Positions 52,661-61,954 of a stretch of 64,000 nucleotides of DNA are shown here, piece after piece. The translations under genes and the position numbers were made by a program. Position 1 is the first letter of the stretch, and each line of letters begins with the position of its first letter. The notes under the pieces were generated by a model. It made no database searches and was not told the origin of the DNA. It saw only the letters and a list, made by a program, of their open reading frames with translations. This DNA comes from Poriferisodalis sp965208485 (lineage in GTDB: Bacteria; Actinomycetota; Acidimicrobiia; Acidimicrobiales; Poriferisodalaceae): positions 2,914,001 to 2,978,000 of the forward strand of contig NZ_OZ242344.1 in the NCBI RefSeq assembly GCF_965208485.1, in the 5' to 3' direction.

Positions 52661-53578
52661 TCACTGGCCCGCAGCTTCGCGTACCGCCCAGATGGCCTGG
52701 TCCCTGCGATGCAGGTGATAGCAGCCCAATCCGAACAGCAACGCCGAGAAGATCGTCAGCAGGGCCGGTCGGAGCCTCACGCTGCCGTGATCTCGCACCA
52801 TCACGACGGAGTACACGGGAGCGTCGTCGTCGACAACGGGAACTACCTTGACAATCTTGCCTTCGTCATCGATGAGGTTCGGATCGAGATCGGCCCTCGG
52901 CTGGTACGACTGGATCTGCACGACCGCATAGTGCGGCTTGCCGCGGCTCGGGAAGAAGTACTGCGTGATCACGTTGTCGGGAATGCCCAGCGGCCGGTAG
53001 CGCTCACCGCCCCGAATCAGCACTCGGTACGTCTTGTACTGGTCGGGCGCGCTGAACAGACACGAGTTCACCGCCAGCAAGCGGCGTGGGTCGGCGTCGT
53101 CGCACACGATGTGGCTGTCGGCTGCTGACCGAATGTCCGTAACGAATGCCTGAGCCTCGAGGACTTCAGGATCGACGATCTCGTCGGCGCTGTCCGCGTC
53201 CTCTTCGTCATCTTCTTCCTCGGCACTCTTGACCGGGATCTCGATCCAGTCGCGGGGTGGCTGATCGACGCGGTATGCCGAGATCTGCTGCACTTCGGGG
53301 ATCAGTGACGTCTGCGGATTTCCAGTCACCTGCAATGCGTTCCAGCCCGGCTGGCTGCCTATCCAGCCGATGCCGAACACCCACCACACGATCGCCATCA
53401 GCAGCATCCAGCCCCACAGCCCCGTCCACGCGACGAGGAAGCCGAGCCGGACGCCGAGGTTGGTCGCCAGCAGCAGGTACACCGACCCGCACAGGACGAG
53501 AACGCTGATGATGACAGCCAGGTAGCCGGTGAGAACCGGGTCCCAGCTGACGATGCCGAGTAGGTACGCGGCGTTCAT
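52661..53578 (-). CDS. Unknown membrane protein of the bc1 operon
   Basis: 305 residues. Hydrophobic segments near 18-38 and 46-72 and one near 272-290 flank a large polar domain (about 90-265) that holds an acidic run (EEEDDEEDADSADEIVDPE near 122-140). No heme or cluster motif. Such proteins accompany the menaquinol:cytochrome c reductase genes in this lineage; the role is probably structural, which is inference. ATG overlaps the cytochrome c stop (ATGA). Last gene before nuoA2 on this strand. Confidence 0.65.
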   Translation of the reverse strand: MNAAYLLGIVSWDPVLTGYLAVIISVLVLCGSVYLLLATNLGVRLGFLVAWTGLWGWMLLMAIVWWVFGIGWIGSQPGWNALQVTGNPQTSLIPEVQQISAYRVDQPPRDWIEIPVKSAEEEDDEEDADSADEIVDPEVLEAQAFVTDIRSAADSHIVCDDADPRRLLAVNSCLFSAPDQYKTYRVLIRGGERYRPLGIPDNVITQYFFPSRGKPHYAVVQIQSYQPRADLDPNLIDDEGKIVKVVPVVDDDAPVYSVVMVRDHGSVRLRPALLTIFSALLFGLGCYHLHRRDQAIWAVREAAGQ

Positions 53579-54747
53579 TCGTCGTCCTCCGGCTCATGCA
53601 ACTCCTCGAAGGTAGGCAACATCTGGTCCTCCGCCTTGAGGCCGCGCTCGAACTCAACGATTTTCCGGATGTCCTCTTCGCTCAGCACTTTCTTGAAGCC
53701 CGGCATGCCGTAGTTGCCCAATCTCGCGCGTTCTCCATACGGCACATCGTCGGCAGCACCCTCAGAGACGAACGAGATGTGATCTTCAATGTCGGGGAAG
53801 AGCCGCTCCAAGCTCACCTGGTTGAGCGGAGGCCCATAGCGCCCTGCGCCGTCAGGTCCTGGTTCGACCATGATGGTGCCGCCGTTGTTCGGCAACTGGG
53901 CGGGTCCGCGGCCCGGCCAACGCGGTGTGTGGCAGCGCGCACAGTGCAAGTCGAACAGGATTTTGCCATCGGAGGCTCCGCTGTACTCCTCAGACGCCTT
54001 GGCGACGTCGAAGCGAGCTTTGGCCCGAGCGTTCGCCGCCTCGTTTAGGGGGTCGTCGTCTCCGTCACTTGCTTCATCCTCCTTGCCGATCCTCGCGTCC
54101 CACAGCCAGGCCAAGAGATCGTCAATCTGCTGGTCGTTCAGCTGGCCGCCGCCCTCAAGGCCGTGCGCCGGCATCACACCGCGGCCGTACACAACAATCT
54201 GGCGGACTTCGGTGACGTCATCCAACGTCTCTGCATCGGTATCGAACCGGGTGAACACGTCGTCAAGGGATGGCGCCTCCCAAGTCGTGTTGATGATGAA
54301 AGACTCCTTGTCGGCGACTTGATTGCCGATGTCCAGCACCACTGCAGCGAAGCGCGCTCCTCCCAGATCGGCGCCATGGCAGTCGGTGCACTCGTACTCA
54401 GCCGCCAACCTCTCGCCGCGGGCAACGGACTGCTCCGAGAATGCCGTCTCGGCGCCGGAGCGGCGTCCGCCTTCGAGCATCCAGTAGATGGGCAGGACGA
54501 GCGCCATGATCAGCAGCATCAGGACACCGAAGGCCTGCACCTTCTCCAAACGACGACCCTCCAGCTCCTCGTCGTCGGGCAGGCTGCCGCGATTGGGGGC
54601 CAACGCGATCTCGCTGCCAATCTCGGCCTTGGCCTGGCGGATGTTGACGAAGACGTAGATCGCCCAACCGAGCACCACGATCGCCAAGAGCACGATCGCG
54701 ATCGACCGCTCCGTGCTGACGCCCAGCATGTAGCTCAACTCAGGCAC
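53575..54747 (-). CDS. Membrane-anchored diheme cytochrome c of the bc complex
   Basis: 390 residues from GTG 54747, which lies inside the Rieske 3' end with GAGGGG about 10 bases upstream; ATG 54729 is an alternative. Two N-terminal helices (about 14-35 and 72-92) anchor it. Heme sites are ECTDCHGADLGG (C120-H124) and CARCHTPRWPG (C269-H273). MPAHGLEGG and YGMPGFKKVLSEEDI probably supply the sixth-ligand Met. Comparable to QcrC of actinobacterial bc1-aa3 supercomplexes. Confidence 0.85.
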   Translation of the reverse strand: MPELSYMLGVSTERSIAIVLLAIVVLGWAIYVFVNIRQAKAEIGSEIALAPNRGSLPDDEELEGRRLEKVQAFGVLMLLIMALVLPIYWMLEGGRRSGAETAFSEQSVARGERLAAEYECTDCHGADLGGARFAAVVLDIGNQVADKESFIINTTWEAPSLDDVFTRFDTDAETLDDVTEVRQIVVYGRGVMPAHGLEGGGQLNDQQIDDLLAWLWDARIGKEDEASDGDDDPLNEAANARAKARFDVAKASEEYSGASDGKILFDLHCARCHTPRWPGRGPAQLPNNGGTIMVEPGPDGAGRYGPPLNQVSLERLFPDIEDHISFVSEGAADDVPYGERARLGNYGMPGFKKVLSEEDIRKIVEFERGLKAEDQMLPTFEELHEPEDDE

Positions 54748-55630
54748 GACAGTGCGGCCCCTCGAGGCCTTGCCCCGTGGTGTCCGTGCCGATGGCGGGG
54801 CCCTGCGAGACGCGCCCGGTATCGACAAAGACGTTCCCGTCTTCGATCGTCACCGGGAATCGGTCCATGCCGCGCGGCGCGGGACCTGACTTCTTCTCGC
54901 CGACACGGTTGTACTTCGAACCATGGCAGGGGCACTCGAACCACTGTGAGCTGCCGCAGACCGGCACCTTGCAGCCCAGGTGCGGGCACACCTGCCAGAG
55001 CGCCACGTAGCCCAGCTTCATGCCTTCGAGCACAGAACCGCCATAGGTCGCCTCGGCATTGGCCAGCGTCGCCGCATCGGTCGGATACGGCTGGATATAG
55101 CTGCGGGCTTCGGAGAAATACGAGAAGTTCTCCGCGGGCGTCCCTGAAGCGATCGCCTCGTCCACGGAATCCACCGTGCCGATCTTGACCTTCGAGCCGA
55201 AGCCGCCCGTCGGCCGGGGCCACAGGAAGGCGATCATGGCGGCATTGAAGGTGCCCAAGCCGGTTGCCATCAAGATGACCGACGACCGGTTCAGGAACTG
55301 CCGGCGCGTGACACCCACCTCTGCGGCAGGCGGCGGCGCCCAGTCCTGCGGCAGCGCGGGTTCGTCGACCGCCACCGGTGGGGGACGGCGCTCCAGTGCC
55401 ACCGCGCGTTCGAGTTCGCGTGCCTCCGAGCTGACGCCGAACACGCCGGCGTCGTCCTCGGCCGGTGTCGCGCCTGCGCTCGCGGCCGCCATCTCGTCAC
55501 GGCGGCGCGTCTCACGCGACAGGTAGCCGAGACCGGAGACATCGCGGCGGCGCAACGACACGGACGCGACCACCGCACCCAGCACGAAGATGACCGGGAT
55601 GGCAATCGCGAGGATGATTCCGGTGGACAT
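54740..55630 (-). CDS. Rieske iron-sulfur protein
   Basis: 296 residues. Short helix near 5-25, a twin-Arg-like segment TRRQFLNRSSVILMATGLG near 108-126 with a second helix, then the head domain. CPHLGC at 215-220 and CPCHGS at 233-238 give the cluster ligands (C215, H217, C233, H236) with the C220-C235 disulfide. Start 55630; downstream cytochrome c overlaps the end. Transfers electrons from menaquinol to cytochrome c. Confidence 0.94.
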   Translation of the reverse strand: MSTGIILAIAIPVIFVLGAVVASVSLRRRDVSGLGYLSRETRRRDEMAAASAGATPAEDDAGVFGVSSEARELERAVALERRPPPVAVDEPALPQDWAPPPAAEVGVTRRQFLNRSSVILMATGLGTFNAAMIAFLWPRPTGGFGSKVKIGTVDSVDEAIASGTPAENFSYFSEARSYIQPYPTDAATLANAEATYGGSVLEGMKLGYVALWQVCPHLGCKVPVCGSSQWFECPCHGSKYNRVGEKKSGPAPRGMDRFPVTIEDGNVFVDTGRVSQGPAIGTDTTGQGLEGPHCRA

Positions 55631-55642
55631 GCCGACGTGCTC

Positions 55643-56428
55643 CTACAAGTGGAAGATGCCGTGCAGACCGGTGTCCCACGGGTAGGTGAAGTTGAAGCCC
55701 TGCCCGCGGAAGAACGAGCCGATGATGACCAGAACCGCCCAGAACATGAGGTGGATCGTCTGGACGGAGATGGCGAACTTGCGATCTTCGGGTCGCTGTG
55801 ACGGGTTCTTGTCGATGTAGGGAGCAAACCCCAGCAGCACCAGCACGATCCCGGGAATCGTCACGCCCGCGATCATCGGGTCGAACATCGTGAGCAGTTC
55901 CTGCAGACCCAGGAAGTACCACGGCGCTTTGGACGGGTTGGGCGTCTCGTTGTGGTTGGCCAGCTCCAGCAGCGGCGCATTGATGAACAGCGAGAACACC
56001 AGCGTGAAGGCCGTGATGAACAGCGCCGCGGTGAACTCGGCCGCCAGCAGGTGCGGCCAGACATGAACCTTGTCGCCCGGGGAGGCCTTGACGTCCTGGA
56101 TCGAACCCGACTTGACGACCGTCAGCAGGCGGTGGGTGTTGCCCGCCGGTCCCGCCATGAGCGGCGGAAGCGTCGTGGCCACACCGCCGCCGGCCGCGGC
56201 CGGCCCTGAGCCTGCTTGCGCCGCTCCATACGGCGCCAGGCCGGCCACTGCGGGCACCCCGCCCGGCTGCTGGCTGGCCTCGAGCAGCGAACGCGGGATC
56301 GTGACGCCGTCGTCATCATCCGGCTGCGCGCCAGCGGGAGCATCGGCGTCGCCGGGCGCGGGCGCGCCCGTGGCACGAACCCTGGCTTCGGCGCTGCGCC
56401 GCAGGAGGTGTTCAGGAATCTCAGTCAT
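55643..56428 (-). CDS. Cytochrome b C-terminal half (subunit IV-like)
   Basis: 261 residues from ATG 56428. A polar N-terminal 105 residues starts MTEIPEHLLRRSAEARVRA and contains VTIPRSLLEASQQ, then three or four helices homologous to subunit IV: NPSKAPWYFLGLQELLTMFD near 168-187 holds the PEWY-like quinol motif written APWY. The long N-terminal leader is unusual. The stop is 12 bp before the Rieske ATG. Confidence 0.88.
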   Translation of the reverse strand: MTEIPEHLLRRSAEARVRATGAPAPGDADAPAGAQPDDDDGVTIPRSLLEASQQPGGVPAVAGLAPYGAAQAGSGPAAAGGGVATTLPPLMAGPAGNTHRLLTVVKSGSIQDVKASPGDKVHVWPHLLAAEFTAALFITAFTLVFSLFINAPLLELANHNETPNPSKAPWYFLGLQELLTMFDPMIAGVTIPGIVLVLLGFAPYIDKNPSQRPEDRKFAISVQTIHLMFWAVLVIIGSFFRGQGFNFTYPWDTGLHGIFHL

Positions 56429-56475
56429 CTGCGAGTACTCATCGGCATGCAATCGCTGGAGGCATCGAGGGGGAC

Positions 56476-57276
56476 CTACAGGGGTCCCGATATGCCGCCG
56501 TCCTTTCTGACTCTCCAGAAGTGGATCGCCATGAAGATGACGATCACGAACGGCAGCATCAAGACGTGCAGCACGTACCACCGCAAGAGCGTCTCGGATC
56601 CGATGTTCTGGCTTCCTAGTAGCACGAATCGAACCTGAGAGCCGAAGACGGGCGTGAATCCCATCATGTTCGTGCCCACCGTCACTGCCCACAGTGCCAG
56701 TTGGTCCCACGGCAGCAGGTAGCCGGTGAAGCTGAGCAACAGCGTCAGCTTCAGCAGGATCACGCCGATGACCCAGTTGAACTCTCTCGGCGCCTTGTAG
56801 GCACCGTGGTAGAAGACGCGGGCCATGTGCAGGAACACTGTGAGCACCATGAGGTGCGCCGCCCATCGATGCATGTTGCGCACGAGCAGACCGAACGCGA
56901 CCTGCGTATGGAGGCTCTCGATGTCTGGCCACGCCGCCGTGTCGGTGGGCCGGTAGAAGAACATCAGGAAGATGCCCGTGATGGTCAGCAGGATGAACAG
57001 GAAGAAGCTGAGCCCGCCGAGACACAGCGTGTAGCTGACCTTGACGGCGTGCCGCTTCACCTTCACCGGGTGAAGGTGGTAGAGGACGCTGTTCATGATG
57101 ACGTAGGAGCGGTTCCGGGGGCTGTCGGTGTAGCCCTTGCGGAAGATCGACCCGGGCCGGAAGATCGATGTCCAGAACTGGCTGTCCTGCATCCAATCGG
57201 CCGCCTGCTGCTGCGCGTTCTGCAGGCGCTGCGGCAGGTTCGGCTTGCTCTTGGGGGACTCGAGGGTGTTCGCCAT
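56476..57276 (-). CDS. Cytochrome b N-terminal half (b6-type)
   Basis: 266 residues with four helices. The heme ligands are H136 and H150 and then H237 and H252, spaced 14 and 15 as in cytochrome b6 rather than 14 and 14 as in mitochondrial cytochrome b. LLVRNMHRWAAHLMVLTVFL near 130-149 and FTGYLLPWDQLALWAVTVGT near 183-202 are family hallmarks. Extra N-terminal 60 residues. Together with the separate C-terminal half this is a b6f-like split. Confidence 0.93.
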   Translation of the reverse strand: MANTLESPKSKPNLPQRLQNAQQQAADWMQDSQFWTSIFRPGSIFRKGYTDSPRNRSYVIMNSVLYHLHPVKVKRHAVKVSYTLCLGGLSFFLFILLTITGIFLMFFYRPTDTAAWPDIESLHTQVAFGLLVRNMHRWAAHLMVLTVFLHMARVFYHGAYKAPREFNWVIGVILLKLTLLLSFTGYLLPWDQLALWAVTVGTNMMGFTPVFGSQVRFVLLGSQNIGSETLLRWYVLHVLMLPFVIVIFMAIHFWRVRKDGGISGPL

Positions 57277-57339
57277 AACTGTTCGATCTAGGTGGATCAG
57301 ATCCTTCGCTGTCGCAGCACTACAAGCATCGGGCCCGGA

Positions 57340-57756
57340 CTACAGCCGCATCCCGTAGGCGTAGCCGTGGGTGTGCGTCCGGCCGTGGACGTCGCCCGAC
57401 GGCGGGGGATTGTTGCTGACCTTGCCGAGTGTGATCACGCCGGTCGGGCAGCGATCGACGCACAGCGCACAGCGAGTGCACACGTCGTCGTCGATGATGA
57501 AGATCGCGTTGTCGGTGGGGTCCAGCCCCGGCAGATCCACGCCGACGGCCTCGTCCACCGCCTCGGTGGACACGTACCAGATGCACTTCCACGGGCAGAT
57601 GTCGACGCAGCCCTCGCACTGGATGCACTCGGACTGATCGATGTTGATGAACTGCTTGGGCTTGACCGCGGCGTCGAGATAGGCGGCGTCGACCTGATGC
57701 AGGACGTAGTCATCCCGGAACTTGGGCATTGGCGGGTTTGCGTCGGTCGCAGCCAT
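57340..57756 (-). CDS. Two-cluster ferredoxin of the bc operon
   Basis: 138 residues. C44, C47, C50, C54 (CIQCEGCVDIC) and C93, C96, C99, C103 (CTRCALCVDRC) bind two [4Fe-4S] clusters. The 40-residue N-terminal leader and His/Gly-rich C-terminus (GDVHGRTHTHGYAYGMRL) are not typical of small ferredoxins. Its place inside the cytochrome bc operon suggests that it feeds or draws electrons near the complex; it is also a candidate donor for the EFG-less complex I (inference). Confidence 0.88.
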   Translation of the reverse strand: MAATDANPPMPKFRDDYVLHQVDAAYLDAAVKPKQFINIDQSECIQCEGCVDICPWKCIWYVSTEAVDEAVGVDLPGLDPTDNAIFIIDDDVCTRCALCVDRCPTGVITLGKVSNNPPPSGDVHGRTHTHGYAYGMRL

Positions 57757-57768
57757 CGGATCGCGCTC

Positions 57769-58203
57769 TCAGTTGCCCTTGATGAGGGGTCGGCCGTAGT
57801 CAGAAGTCGGCTCGGCGGTGGGCTGGGCCTTGTCGCGCCGCTGCCACCACAGCCACAGCATCGGCAGGCCCACCAATGCCGCGACGTGCTCGATCACCAC
57901 CACCATGTCGCTGACCTTCTTCAGGTCGATGCGCATCGGCGGGAAGGTGATGGGCGAGGTGAGGAACTGCCCCTCGGTGACCAGGAAGCGCTCGACGGAC
58001 CAGCCCCACTCGTTGTCGGTGAGACGGACCCAGCGGTCGGGAACGATGCCGAAGACCATGAGCAGGATCATGAAGACGTAGGCCGCGCCCAGCATGGCTT
58101 CGCCCCACGTCGTGGGACGGTCAGACGGACGGCGCTTGCCGTACCACACGATGCCGTAGACCATCAGCGCGGTGACGAGGATGGATGTGACGAGTGCGAC
58201 CAC
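57769..58203 (-). CDS. Small membrane protein, first gene of the bc operon
   Basis: 144 residues with helices near 3-20, 38-58 and 105-122 and a polar middle (RWVRLTDNEWGWSVERFLVT). No known family. Its position upstream of the ferredoxin and cytochrome b suggests an assembly or structural role. It diverges from the monoheme cytochrome c gene. Confidence 0.6.
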   Translation of the reverse strand: MVALVTSILVTALMVYGIVWYGKRRPSDRPTTWGEAMLGAAYVFMILLMVFGIVPDRWVRLTDNEWGWSVERFLVTEGQFLTSPITFPPMRIDLKKVSDMVVVIEHVAALVGLPMLWLWWQRRDKAQPTAEPTSDYGRPLIKGN

Positions 58204-58509
58204 TCCTTCGCTCCTCCCACGTTCTCCCGTCGGCGACTGTCGGCTGCTTGGTGCCAGTGCATCCGATAGTGCATCGGGTGCGATGGCCGCAGCAAGACCG
58301 GGGTAAAGATTACCGGCGCCCCGGCCATGGCGCGTGATGTTCTAGCACGGCAGCGTACGGTCGCCACCATCAGCTCAGCTTCCAGCCGCGCCATCGGCAC
58401 GGTGGCATGGCAGACTTGCGCCTCGGTGTGCCGGGGCGCGTATCGTGCCCCGCGAACCAGGCGCCGCCGCCCATGCCAAACCCCAGTGGGCAACCCCGCG
58501 GAGGAACCC

Positions 58510-59283
58510 GTGACCGAAGTTCCCGAGTACCTGCTGGAGCGTTCGCGACAGCGTCGCATCGCCTTGGGTGTACTCGAAGACGACGGCAGCGGCGCAGGCG
58601 GCGCGGCGGCACCCGCGGCCGCCGCGACAGCCGAGACTGCGGCAGCGGGACCCTCGCAGGCGCAGATGATCGCTGCTGCCAAGGAGGCCGCCAAGCTCGA
58701 AGTCGAACCCGAGGCCCCGGCAGACCCGACGTGGGTCGTGGCGGCGCAGACCCGGCACCGGATCCCGATCTGGGTGCTGCCTGTGCTGTTCTGCCTGCCG
58801 CTGTGGGCATTTGTGTACGTGAAGCTGACCGAACCGCCACCCGAGCCGATCACTGCCATCAACGAGGGAGCGGCGACCTACGCAGTGCGCTGCGCGAGCT
58901 GCCATGTCGGCGATGGCTCCGGCAGCGACGGCAGCGGCGTGGGGCGGCCGCTGTGGAACGGCGAGGTGCTGCTGACGTTCCCGAGCTTGGACGATTCGTT
59001 CATCGAGTGGCTCGCCGTCGGCTCCGAAGGCATTGGGCTGGGACAGTCCTACGGCGATCCGAATCGTCCCGGCGGCACCCACATCTCCGGCGAGACAGGC
59101 TCCAACATGCCTGCATTCGGCGAGGTGCTGAACGAGCACCAGATCTATTCGGTGGCGCGATACGTGCGCGAGGTGATCGGCGGCGAGGACATCAGCGACG
59201 AAGTCGCCGCTGAACGTGACGCGGAGTGGGAGCACCTCGGAGGTGGCGCGGTCACTGGCGGGGGCGGAGGCGGAGGCCACTAG
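58510..59283 (+). CDS. Membrane-anchored monoheme cytochrome c
   Basis: 257 residues from GTG 58510 (GGAGG 6 bases upstream). VTEVPEYLLERSRQRRIALG opens the protein with a motif shared by the C-terminal cytochrome b subunit. An Ala/Pro-rich linker precedes one helix near 86-105 (IPIWVLPVLFCLPLWAF), and one heme site CASCHVGDG (C128-H132). Axial Met probably in NMPAFGEVLNEHQIYSVARY near 200-218. C-terminus is Gly/His-rich. Divergent from the bc operon, so the two share a promoter region. Confidence 0.85.
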   Translation: MTEVPEYLLERSRQRRIALGVLEDDGSGAGGAAAPAAAATAETAAAGPSQAQMIAAAKEAAKLEVEPEAPADPTWVVAAQTRHRIPIWVLPVLFCLPLWAFVYVKLTEPPPEPITAINEGAATYAVRCASCHVGDGSGSDGSGVGRPLWNGEVLLTFPSLDDSFIEWLAVGSEGIGLGQSYGDPNRPGGTHISGETGSNMPAFGEVLNEHQIYSVARYVREVIGGEDISDEVAAERDAEWEHLGGGAVTGGGGGGGH

Positions 59284-59436
59284 AGCCCGTCGGGTAGGTC
59301 GTCGGCCCATCCGTGACACCGCGCCCTGTCCCGAACCGAGATCGTGACTGAGAGGCTGAGCCTTGGGTCCAAGCGGCCTGCGAGCGAAGCAAGCTAAAGC
59401 GGAAGGCACAGTACGAGGCCGCAGCCCGCGCGGCCC

Positions 59437-60789
59437 GTGAGCCCGAATCAAATGCAAACTGGGAACAAAAGCGGGCAACAACTGGTGCGACAACAAGAAG
59501 GCACATCGACCCGCGCGGCTCCCAAGACGCTGTCGTGCGACGTGCTGGTCGTAGGCGGCGGTCCGGCCGGCTGCGCAGCCGCGTACTGGTCGGCACGCGA
59601 AGGGCGTGATGTTCTGCTCATCGAGCGCTCGTCGCACCCGCGTGAACGCGCATGCGGCGATGCGCTCACGCCGGTCGCCGTCGGCGAGCTCATCGCAATG
59701 GGCTGCGATCCGGGCGCCGCGCGCTGGCACCTGCACCGGGGACTGCGCATCACGGCGCACGGTCAGAGCCTCGAGGTCCTGTGGCCGCAAGGTGCTCGAT
59801 GGCCCAACTACGGCGCAGTCGTCCGCCGACCGCGGCTGGACGCGCTGATGTTCGCCAGCGCCCAAGCTGCCGGAGCGCGCACGCTCACGGGCATCGAGGT
59901 CACGGCGCCGCTGATCACCGACGGGCACCTGCGGGGCTGTCGTGCCATCGCAGCGCACGGCGGTGACGGTCGCCGCGGGGAGTTGACCGCGCGCGCCCGG
60001 TATGTCGTCATCGCCGACGGGCCGCGTTCGGGCTTCGGCCGTGCCCTCGGCACCGTGCGGACCCGGACCTACGCGCAGGGCTTGGCGATGCGTGCGTACT
60101 ACCCCACGCCACGGCACGCCGAGCCATGGATCGAGTCGGTCTTCGCCCTGACTGATTCCAGCGGCGACCAGCTGCCGGGTTACGGCTGGGTGTTCCCGGT
60201 CGGCGACGGCACCGCGAATGTCGGGGTCGGGCTGCTCAGCCACCACTACGGCAACAAGGCCATCTCGCTCGAGCGGCTCTTCGAGCAATGGACGCAGCAG
60301 ATCCCCGACCGCTGGGAAATCGACCCAACCGGGGCGCGTTCGGAGCCGGTCGGCGGGCGACTGCCCATGGGCGGCTCCGTGCGACCTCGCTCAGGGCCGA
60401 ATTGGGTCGTCGTCGGCGACGCAGCGGGCAGCATCAACCCGTGGAATGGTGATGGCATCGGGCCAGCACTGGCAACCGGACGGCTGGCCGCGGAAGTCAT
60501 CGGTCATGCACTCGACACTGACGACGGTCTCATGCTGCGCCGCTACGAGGCAGCCCTCGCCGAGCGCTGGGAGCGCTACCACCACCTCGGCCGCCTGACG
60601 ACCCGCGCCCTAGGCCGACCCGGGCTGATGCGGAAGCTGACGCAGCTCGCGATCCGGTCTCCCCGGATGGGCGACCTGGCGATGCGCGTCTCGACCGATC
60701 TGCTGGCCAGCGCTGGCGGTCCCAAGACTCCCCGGCGGATCTACCAGATCGCCTCGTCGGTGGCGCGCCTGTGGCGGGACCGCACCTAG
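59437..60789 (+). CDS. Geranylgeranyl/menaquinone reductase family flavoprotein
   Basis: 450 residues. FAD-binding DVLVVGGGPAGCAAAYWSAR near 35-54, CGDALTP near 73-79, GYGWVFPVGDGTANVGVGLL near 248-267 and GDAAGSINPWNGDGIGPAL near 327-345 define the family. In actinobacteria its relative MenJ saturates a menaquinone side-chain double bond, which fits the neighbouring quinone-dependent complexes. Geranylgeranyl reduction in lipids is the alternative. Start uncertain: GTG 59437 or ATG 59452. Confidence 0.85.
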   Translation: MSPNQMQTGNKSGQQLVRQQEGTSTRAAPKTLSCDVLVVGGGPAGCAAAYWSAREGRDVLLIERSSHPRERACGDALTPVAVGELIAMGCDPGAARWHLHRGLRITAHGQSLEVLWPQGARWPNYGAVVRRPRLDALMFASAQAAGARTLTGIEVTAPLITDGHLRGCRAIAAHGGDGRRGELTARARYVVIADGPRSGFGRALGTVRTRTYAQGLAMRAYYPTPRHAEPWIESVFALTDSSGDQLPGYGWVFPVGDGTANVGVGLLSHHYGNKAISLERLFEQWTQQIPDRWEIDPTGARSEPVGGRLPMGGSVRPRSGPNWVVVGDAAGSINPWNGDGIGPALATGRLAAEVIGHALDTDDGLMLRRYEAALAERWERYHHLGRLTTRALGRPGLMRKLTQLAIRSPRMGDLAMRVSTDLLASAGGPKTPRRIYQIASSVARLWRDRT

Positions 60790-60942
60790 CCGACCCCGCA
60801 GAGCCCTGATCATTCGGCGGTGTCATGTTTCGCCGACGCCTGCACGACGACCGTGCCGGCCAGCAGGTATCGATGCTTCTCACGGAATCTAGTTCCATGA
60901 CTGATCCGGCGACCCGCCGAACCCATCGATTTCGACGTGCGC

Positions 60943-61090
60943 ATGTCGCGTCGTCTCGCCCGATCTCTGCGAGTCCGCCGCCGCCTCGGACTCACCCAGG
61001 CTGAGGCAGCGAGCCGTGTGGGGGTGTCGGCTCAGTGGCTCAGCGAGTTCGAGGAACGAGTTCGAGGAATTGGGGCAGAATCCAGAGTCG
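60943..61090 (+). pseudogene. Truncated XRE-type HTH (HipB-like) remnant
   Basis: LARSLRVRRRLGLTQAEAAS then RVGVSAQWLSEFE is a clean helix-turn-helix antitoxin domain (frame from GTG 60937 or ATG 60943). After SEFE, where homologues have RGKP, the frame turns into unrelated sequence and soon enters the rsmI 3' end. Its C-terminus is lost. Confidence 0.55.
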
Positions 61091-61096
61091 TGCGCC

Positions 61097-61954
61097 TCAG
61101 CCCTCGGCGCATTTCATACCGGCGAACTCGACAGCCAGCCGGTACACCCGACTGCGGCTCACGCCGAGCCGCTGTGCCACTGCTACAGCGGCGTCGCGTG
61201 CACTGGCACCGCTGTCAAGCTCGGCTCTGAGCTCGGCTCTGATCTGGTGGTCTGTGGGGGCTGCGGGCGGCGCCGGGCCCACCATCAGCACGATTTCGCC
61301 CTTGGGAGGCTCGGCATAGGCGACGGCGAGATCGGCCAGCGTGCCGCGCACCACCTCCTCGTGCAGCTTGGTGAGTTCACGCGCCACCGCCGCAGGCCGG
61401 TCGGCGCCGCACGCCTCAGCCAGATCGGCCAGCGTTGCGCCGAGCCGTCTGGGCGACTCGAACAGCACCACCGTGCGCTGCTCAGCCGCGACTTCAGCGA
61501 GGCGGGACATACGCGCCTTGCGGCTGCGAGGCAGGAAGCCCTCCATGACCCAGCGCCGCGCCGGCAAGCCCGACACCGCCAGCGCGGCAACCGGCGCCGA
61601 CGGCCCGGGCACCACGCTGACCCCCAGCCCCGCCGCAGCCACGGCTTCCACCAAGCGCTGTCCCGGATCGGACACCGTGGGCATGCCGGCATCGGTGACA
61701 TAGGCGGCGGTCTCCCCCGCCGTCAATCGCTCAACGATGACCGGCGCAGCGGCGGCCTCGTTGTGCTCGTGCAGCGCAACCAGCGGACGATGTCCGATGC
61801 CCAGCCGCTGCAGCAGCAAGCCGGTGCGGCGGGTGTCCTCACAGGCCACGAACGAGACGTCGCGCAGCACGTCGATCGCCCGCTCTGGGATATCCCCCAG
61901 ATTGCCGATCGGGGTCGCCACCAGCCACAACCCGACGGGCTGCTGAGCATTCAT
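61097..61954 (-). CDS. rsmI: 16S rRNA 2'-O-ribose methyltransferase
   Basis: RsmI methylates C1402 of 16S rRNA. 285 residues from ATG 61954. GLWLVATPIGNLGDIPERAI near 8-27, FVACEDTRRTGLLLQRLGI near 36-54 and YVTDAGMPTVSDPGQRLVE near 85-103 are diagnostic. The C-terminus carries a helix-turn-helix-like extension (GVSRSRVYRLAVEFAG). ATG overlaps the DUF192 stop (ATGA). The longer frame upstream lies inside the DUF192 gene and is not coding. Confidence 0.94.
   Translation of the reverse strand: MNAQQPVGLWLVATPIGNLGDIPERAIDVLRDVSFVACEDTRRTGLLLQRLGIGHRPLVALHEHNEAAAAPVIVERLTAGETAAYVTDAGMPTVSDPGQRLVEAVAAAGLGVSVVPGPSAPVAALAVSGLPARRWVMEGFLPRSRKARMSRLAEVAAEQRTVVLFESPRRLGATLADLAEACGADRPAAVARELTKLHEEVVRGTLADLAVAYAEPPKGEIVLMVGPAPPAAPTDHQIRAELRAELDSGASARDAAVAVAQRLGVSRSRVYRLAVEFAGMKCAEG

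Noticed and set aside
56429..56475. Chain of two tiny ATGA-linked ORFs before the C-terminal cytochrome b gene
   Set aside because: Only 8 and 5 codons long, so chance is likely, and they do not overlap the upstream stop.
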